Virus record (IMG/VR): IMGVR_UViG_3300047358_000060
Coordinates: 1-22,655 of that record
Strand: one strand, 5' to 3'
DNA length: 22,655 nt
DNA from: a virus
Part shown: positions 21,131 to 22,655 of the stretch, one piece after another
How positions within the stretch are numbered: the first letter of the stretch is position 1
How the letters are laid out: each line of letters starts with the position of its first letter
Program-made: the position numbers and the translations under genes
The notes under the pieces: model-generated
Told to the model about the DNA's origin: nothing
Databases searched by the model: none
The model's input: only the letters and a program-made list of their open reading frames with translations

Positions 21131-21748
21131 TTAGAGAAACTTTACCCCACTAACTCGTTCTAGAGTATTTATATCCTCCGCATCCACTTCGATGTCTTCG
21201 AGTGGGTTGCAGCGTGACAGCAAGATTTTGCCGTCTTTCTGGCCATTATATTGCAGGATTTCCCGCAATCCGTCGTCACCATAACCGACGACTACTAGGT
21301 CTTCTTTCCTGACTGGCTGGTGAGGCTCCACATATAGTAAGTCACCAGTTTTGACGCGCGGCTCCATGCTTTCGCCGGGGACATATACACCATACGCATC
21401 TTTATTAGAGGCGAGGGAGGCTGGCTTTTCTGCCATTTCAACAGGCTCCTGATCAAACTTGATCATGCAGTATCTGCCCACTACTCTCCTGCCGAAGATT
21501 GGCAGTTTTGTGACGACATAACCGTTTTCTGGCGGCGCTGTTTCCAACTTGCTGCCGTGAAATTCCAACAGCTTTTCCGTGGTCACGCCAAATATATCGG
21601 CCAGCTTTTCTGCATGAGGGCCGACTTGGCGTCGGCCTAATTCCATTCGTGAATACTCGCTTTGGCTAACGTCTAAAGCCGCCGCGACCTTCATCTGCGA
21701 CATGCGTGCTGCTGTCCTGCACGCTAGCAAGTTGTTTGGATATTCCAT
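21131..21748 (-). CDS. CI-type phage repressor, S24 family
   Basis: This 205-residue protein has an N-terminal HTH (LACRTAARMSQMKVAAALDVSQSEYSRMELGRR, about residues 8-40), then a linker and an S24 peptidase-like domain with LPIFGRRVVG and the conserved VYVPGESMEPRVKTGDLLYVEP, where S127 is the expected nucleophile. It should silence the lytic operons. Two things are unusual. The cleavage site position reads V90-G91 where Ala-Gly or Cys-Gly is usual, and the partner Lys is replaced by an Arg or nearby residue (LREIL at 161-165). Cleavage on SOS may therefore be weak or lost. GAAGGA before the ATG supports the start. No terminator follows. Confidence 0.9.
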   Translation of the reverse strand: MEYPNNLLACRTAARMSQMKVAAALDVSQSEYSRMELGRRQVGPHAEKLADIFGVTTEKLLEFHGSKLETAPPENGYVVTKLPIFGRRVVGRYCMIKFDQEPVEMAEKPASLASNKDAYGVYVPGESMEPRVKTGDLLYVEPHQPVRKEDLVVVGYGDDGLREILQYNGQKDGKILLSRCNPLEDIEVDAEDINTLERVSGVKFL

Positions 21749-21899
21749 GGATATTCCTTCGACTAATTAGTTCGATGAAGCCACGATTCAAGCCGGCTTG
21801 CACTAGATAGCCATGGCTCTGTGGCGACCCGGTCGGGAAATTGGTCCACTGCCGTTTTGGGCGCGCCCCAATTGTTTCCAAATTAACGTTAGTCGTCAT
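21666..21899 (-). CDS. Possible leader ORF upstream of the repressor
   Basis: This 77-residue frame has a very good ribosome site (AAAGGAGCAGAGG before its ATG) and fills the leader between the control region and the repressor. It overlaps the first 83 bases of the repressor gene. The product, with KRQWTNFPTGSPQSHGYLVQAGLNRGFIELISRRN, matches no family I know and has no clear domain. It could be a leader peptide whose translation tunes repressor translation, or an unknown small protein. Without the ribosome site I would have called it a shadow. Confidence 0.45.
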   Translation of the reverse strand: MTTNVNLETIGARPKRQWTNFPTGSPQSHGYLVQAGLNRGFIELISRRNIHGISKQLASVQDSSTHVADEGRGGFRR

Positions 21900-21942
21900 A
21901 ACCTCTGCTCCTTTCTAAAGCAATAACTCTCGGTTAAAAAAT

Positions 21943-21971
21943 ACGGTAACCAAACTAAACGGGTTTGACAA
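21943..21971 (-). promoter_or_regulatory. Possible repressor promoter (weak)
   Basis: On the minus strand, TTGTCA (21971-21966) and TACCGT (21948-21943) are 17 bases apart. The -35 boxes of this and the rightward promoter overlap almost base for base. The -10 is poor, as often seen for activated repressor promoters. Transcription would begin near 21936, giving a leader of about 37 bases to the ATG at 21899. Confidence 0.35.
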
Positions 21972-21994
21972 GAGTAAATCAGTCAGACTAATTT
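21965..21994 (+). promoter_or_regulatory. Rightward early promoter (PR-like)
   Basis: TTGACA (21965-21970) is a perfect -35 box, followed after 18 bases by TAATTT (21989-21994) or after 17 bases by CTAATT. The start would be near 22001, with the ribosome site GAGGG and ATG 22018 downstream. An operator-like dyad overlaps the spacer and the -10 box. Confidence 0.65.
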
Positions 21995-21995
21995 A
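21975..21995. promoter_or_regulatory. Operator-like 21-bp dyad in the rightward promoter
   Basis: TAAAT-x-AGTC-x-GACT-x-ATTTA has outer and inner half sites that pair perfectly around the centre at 21985, with a mismatch only at the one base between them. It covers the spacer and -10 box of the rightward promoter, the usual place for repressor/Cro binding. It differs from the GGGTAAC sites at the leftward promoter. Confidence 0.65.
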
Positions 21996-22017
21996 CCTCA
22001 ATAACCGAGGGTAAATT

Positions 22018-22266
22018 ATGCGTTTGAACCAATATCTCGTCCAAAACTCAATGACAGCCGCCGCTTTCGCCAAACAGGTGGGCGTTTCTAACGTCGCCGT
22101 CTGGAAATGGCTGAACCGTGTGTCGATGCCAACTGGCAAGCATATGGTCTTGGTTGACCGGCTGACGGACGGACAGGTGACCAGCGCGGATTGGGTCATT
22201 GATGAGCAAGAAACAGCGGGACAAGGGCTACCGGACAGAGAACAACGTCCGGCTCAAGGCGCTTGA
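22018..22266 (+). CDS. Cro-like HTH regulator
   Basis: This 82-residue protein is the first gene of the rightward early operon and diverges from the repressor. Its HTH is clear: LNQYLVQNSMTAAAFAKQVGVSNVAVWKWLNRVSMPTGKHMVLVDRLTDGQVTSADWV, with the turn in VGVSN and the recognition helix VAVWKWLN (residues 23-34). Short, single-domain HTH proteins in this place act as Cro-type antagonists of the repressor. GAGGG lies six bases before the ATG. The last 20 or so residues (QETAGQGLPDREQRPAQGA) lie in an overlap with the next gene and look unstructured. Confidence 0.85.
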   Translation: MRLNQYLVQNSMTAAAFAKQVGVSNVAVWKWLNRVSMPTGKHMVLVDRLTDGQVTSADWVIDEQETAGQGLPDREQRPAQGA

Positions 22267-22528
22267 ACACGGGCTAGATGCCTACCGGGTGCCGCTATCT
22301 GGCGGTGCCAGCATCAAGGGCGACGTTGTTGTGAAGAACAGCGTTGACGAATGGGTGCTGGAAATAAAGTGCCGGGGCAACGGCTTCAAACAAATCTACT
22401 CATGGCTGGAAGACAACGACGCGCTTGTTCTCAAAGCGGACAACAAGCCGGAGTTGGTCGTCCTGCCAATGGCTGACTTTTTTGATCTGTTAATGGGGCG
22501 GCACCATGGCGGCGACACCGATCAATAA
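22202..22528 (+). CDS. Small PD-(D/E)XK nuclease, Hjc/VRR-type resolvase-like
   Basis: I chose the ATG at 22202 (108 residues); a TTG is directly before it. The motifs of a small Holliday-junction-resolvase-like nuclease are complete: KGYRTENNV with E13, SGGASIKGDVVV with D41, and WVLEIKCRG with E54-x-K56, followed by a helix with FKQIYSWLE and a LVVLPMADF strand. Archaeal Hjc and related phage nucleases have this layout. In a phage it may resolve recombination or replication intermediates. It overlaps the Cro-like gene by 65 bases and the next gene by 23 bases. Confidence 0.8.
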   Translation: MSKKQRDKGYRTENNVRLKALEHGLDAYRVPLSGGASIKGDVVVKNSVDEWVLEIKCRGNGFKQIYSWLEDNDALVLKADNKPELVVLPMADFFDLLMGRHHGGDTDQ

Positions 22529-22655
22529 GGAAGGTTTGAACCTTTCTAACTATCTTGTGACAGATGAACGCTCCCGCGTCCGGTCATGTCTGCATTGTGG
22601 GCAGGATTTTAGGTCCTATCACGCCGGGAATCGCATTTGTCCGCGCTGCGAAACC
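22506..22655 (+). CDS. Zinc-finger protein, 3' end outside window
   Basis: The first 50 residues are visible. After a polar leader (MAATPINKEGLNLSNYLVTDERSRVRS) there is CLHCGQDFRSYHAGNRICPRCET, two CxxC pairs in a zinc ribbon-like motif (C28-x-x-C31 and C45-x-x-C48). Similar short proteins with C-x-x-C-x-x-x-F-x-S-x-x-x-G-N-R-x-C-x-x-C occur widely in phage early operons; their function is unknown to me. The ATG overlaps the nuclease by 23 bases, in keeping with the packed early operon. Confidence 0.75.
   Translation, partial: MAATPINKEGLNLSNYLVTDERSRVRSCLHCGQDFRSYHAGNRICPRCET

Larger units (their letters stand above)
21926..22012. repeat. 11-base inverted copies flanking the control region
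   Basis: ACTCTCGGTTA at 21926-21936 and TAACCGAGGGT at 22002-22012 are inverted copies with 10 of 11 bases matching. Each lies close to the likely start point of one of the two divergent transcripts, so they may be a further pair of regulator half sites. A small TAAC-5-GTTA dyad is contained in the left copy. Confidence 0.4.

Noticed and set aside
1-22655. tRNA, rRNA, CRISPR array or transposase
   Set aside because: I saw no cloverleaf, no regular spaced repeats outside the fibre gene and no transposase motif. A short tRNA-like end in the attP is not a tRNA gene.

Overview
The window is one contiguous piece of a temperate, podovirus-like tailed-phage genome. It starts and ends inside phage genes and contains no recognisable host gene. 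Evidence for this is an SU10-type major capsid protein (DUF5309-like), an SU10-type adaptor, a beta-propeller tail protein of the nozzle/gp10 kind, three large ejection-type proteins, a trimeric tail fibre with an S74 chaperone domain, a lysis cassette, a tyrosine integrase, a CI/Cro-type switch and a YqaJ/ERF recombination module. Base composition is moderate. The style of the proteins (compact marine phages, GTA-like holin) and the tRNA-Ser-like attachment core suggest a Pseudomonadota host, possibly alphaproteobacterial; the host assignment is inference. Terminase, portal and replication polymerase are not in the window and presumably lie outside both ends.

Layout. 3-16913 (+) is the late region, a tightly packed chain of genes joined by ATGA/TAATG overlaps: a truncated virion-region protein, a small helical protein, scaffold, major capsid protein (followed by a strong hairpin terminator), adaptor, tail proteins, propeller, three internal/ejection proteins, an 888-residue tail fibre with about 34 copies of a 17-residue repeat, small membrane proteins, a PD-(D/E)XK-like protein, T4-type lysozyme and holin candidates. 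16914-17017 is a short gap with a striking dyad: 20-bp arms around a GGCG-7 nt-CGCC core that matches the end of bacterial tRNA-Ser genes. This is the proposed attP.

17018-21076 (-) is the integration and recombination operon, read leftward: YqaJ-type exonuclease, ERF annealase, a tiny protein with an SSB-like tail, several small overlapping genes including two zinc-binding miniatures, an excisionase-like HTH protein and the integrase. Its promoter sits among GGGTAAC/GTTACCC operator-like dyads and appears to make a leaderless mRNA. 21131-21899 (-) holds the S24-type repressor, which lacks the usual cleavage residues, and a leader ORF. 21900-22017 is the divergent control region. 22018-22655 (+) starts the rightward early operon: Cro-like protein, PD-(D/E)XK nuclease and a zinc-finger protein cut by the window end.

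Together: repressor and Cro-like protein decide between states; YqaJ and ERF can recombine or circularise DNA; integrase plus the HTH factor act at the dyad; the rightward late block builds and releases virions. The apparently undivided attP with phage genes on both sides suggests a free or circularly permuted phage genome rather than a prophage joined to host DNA at this site.
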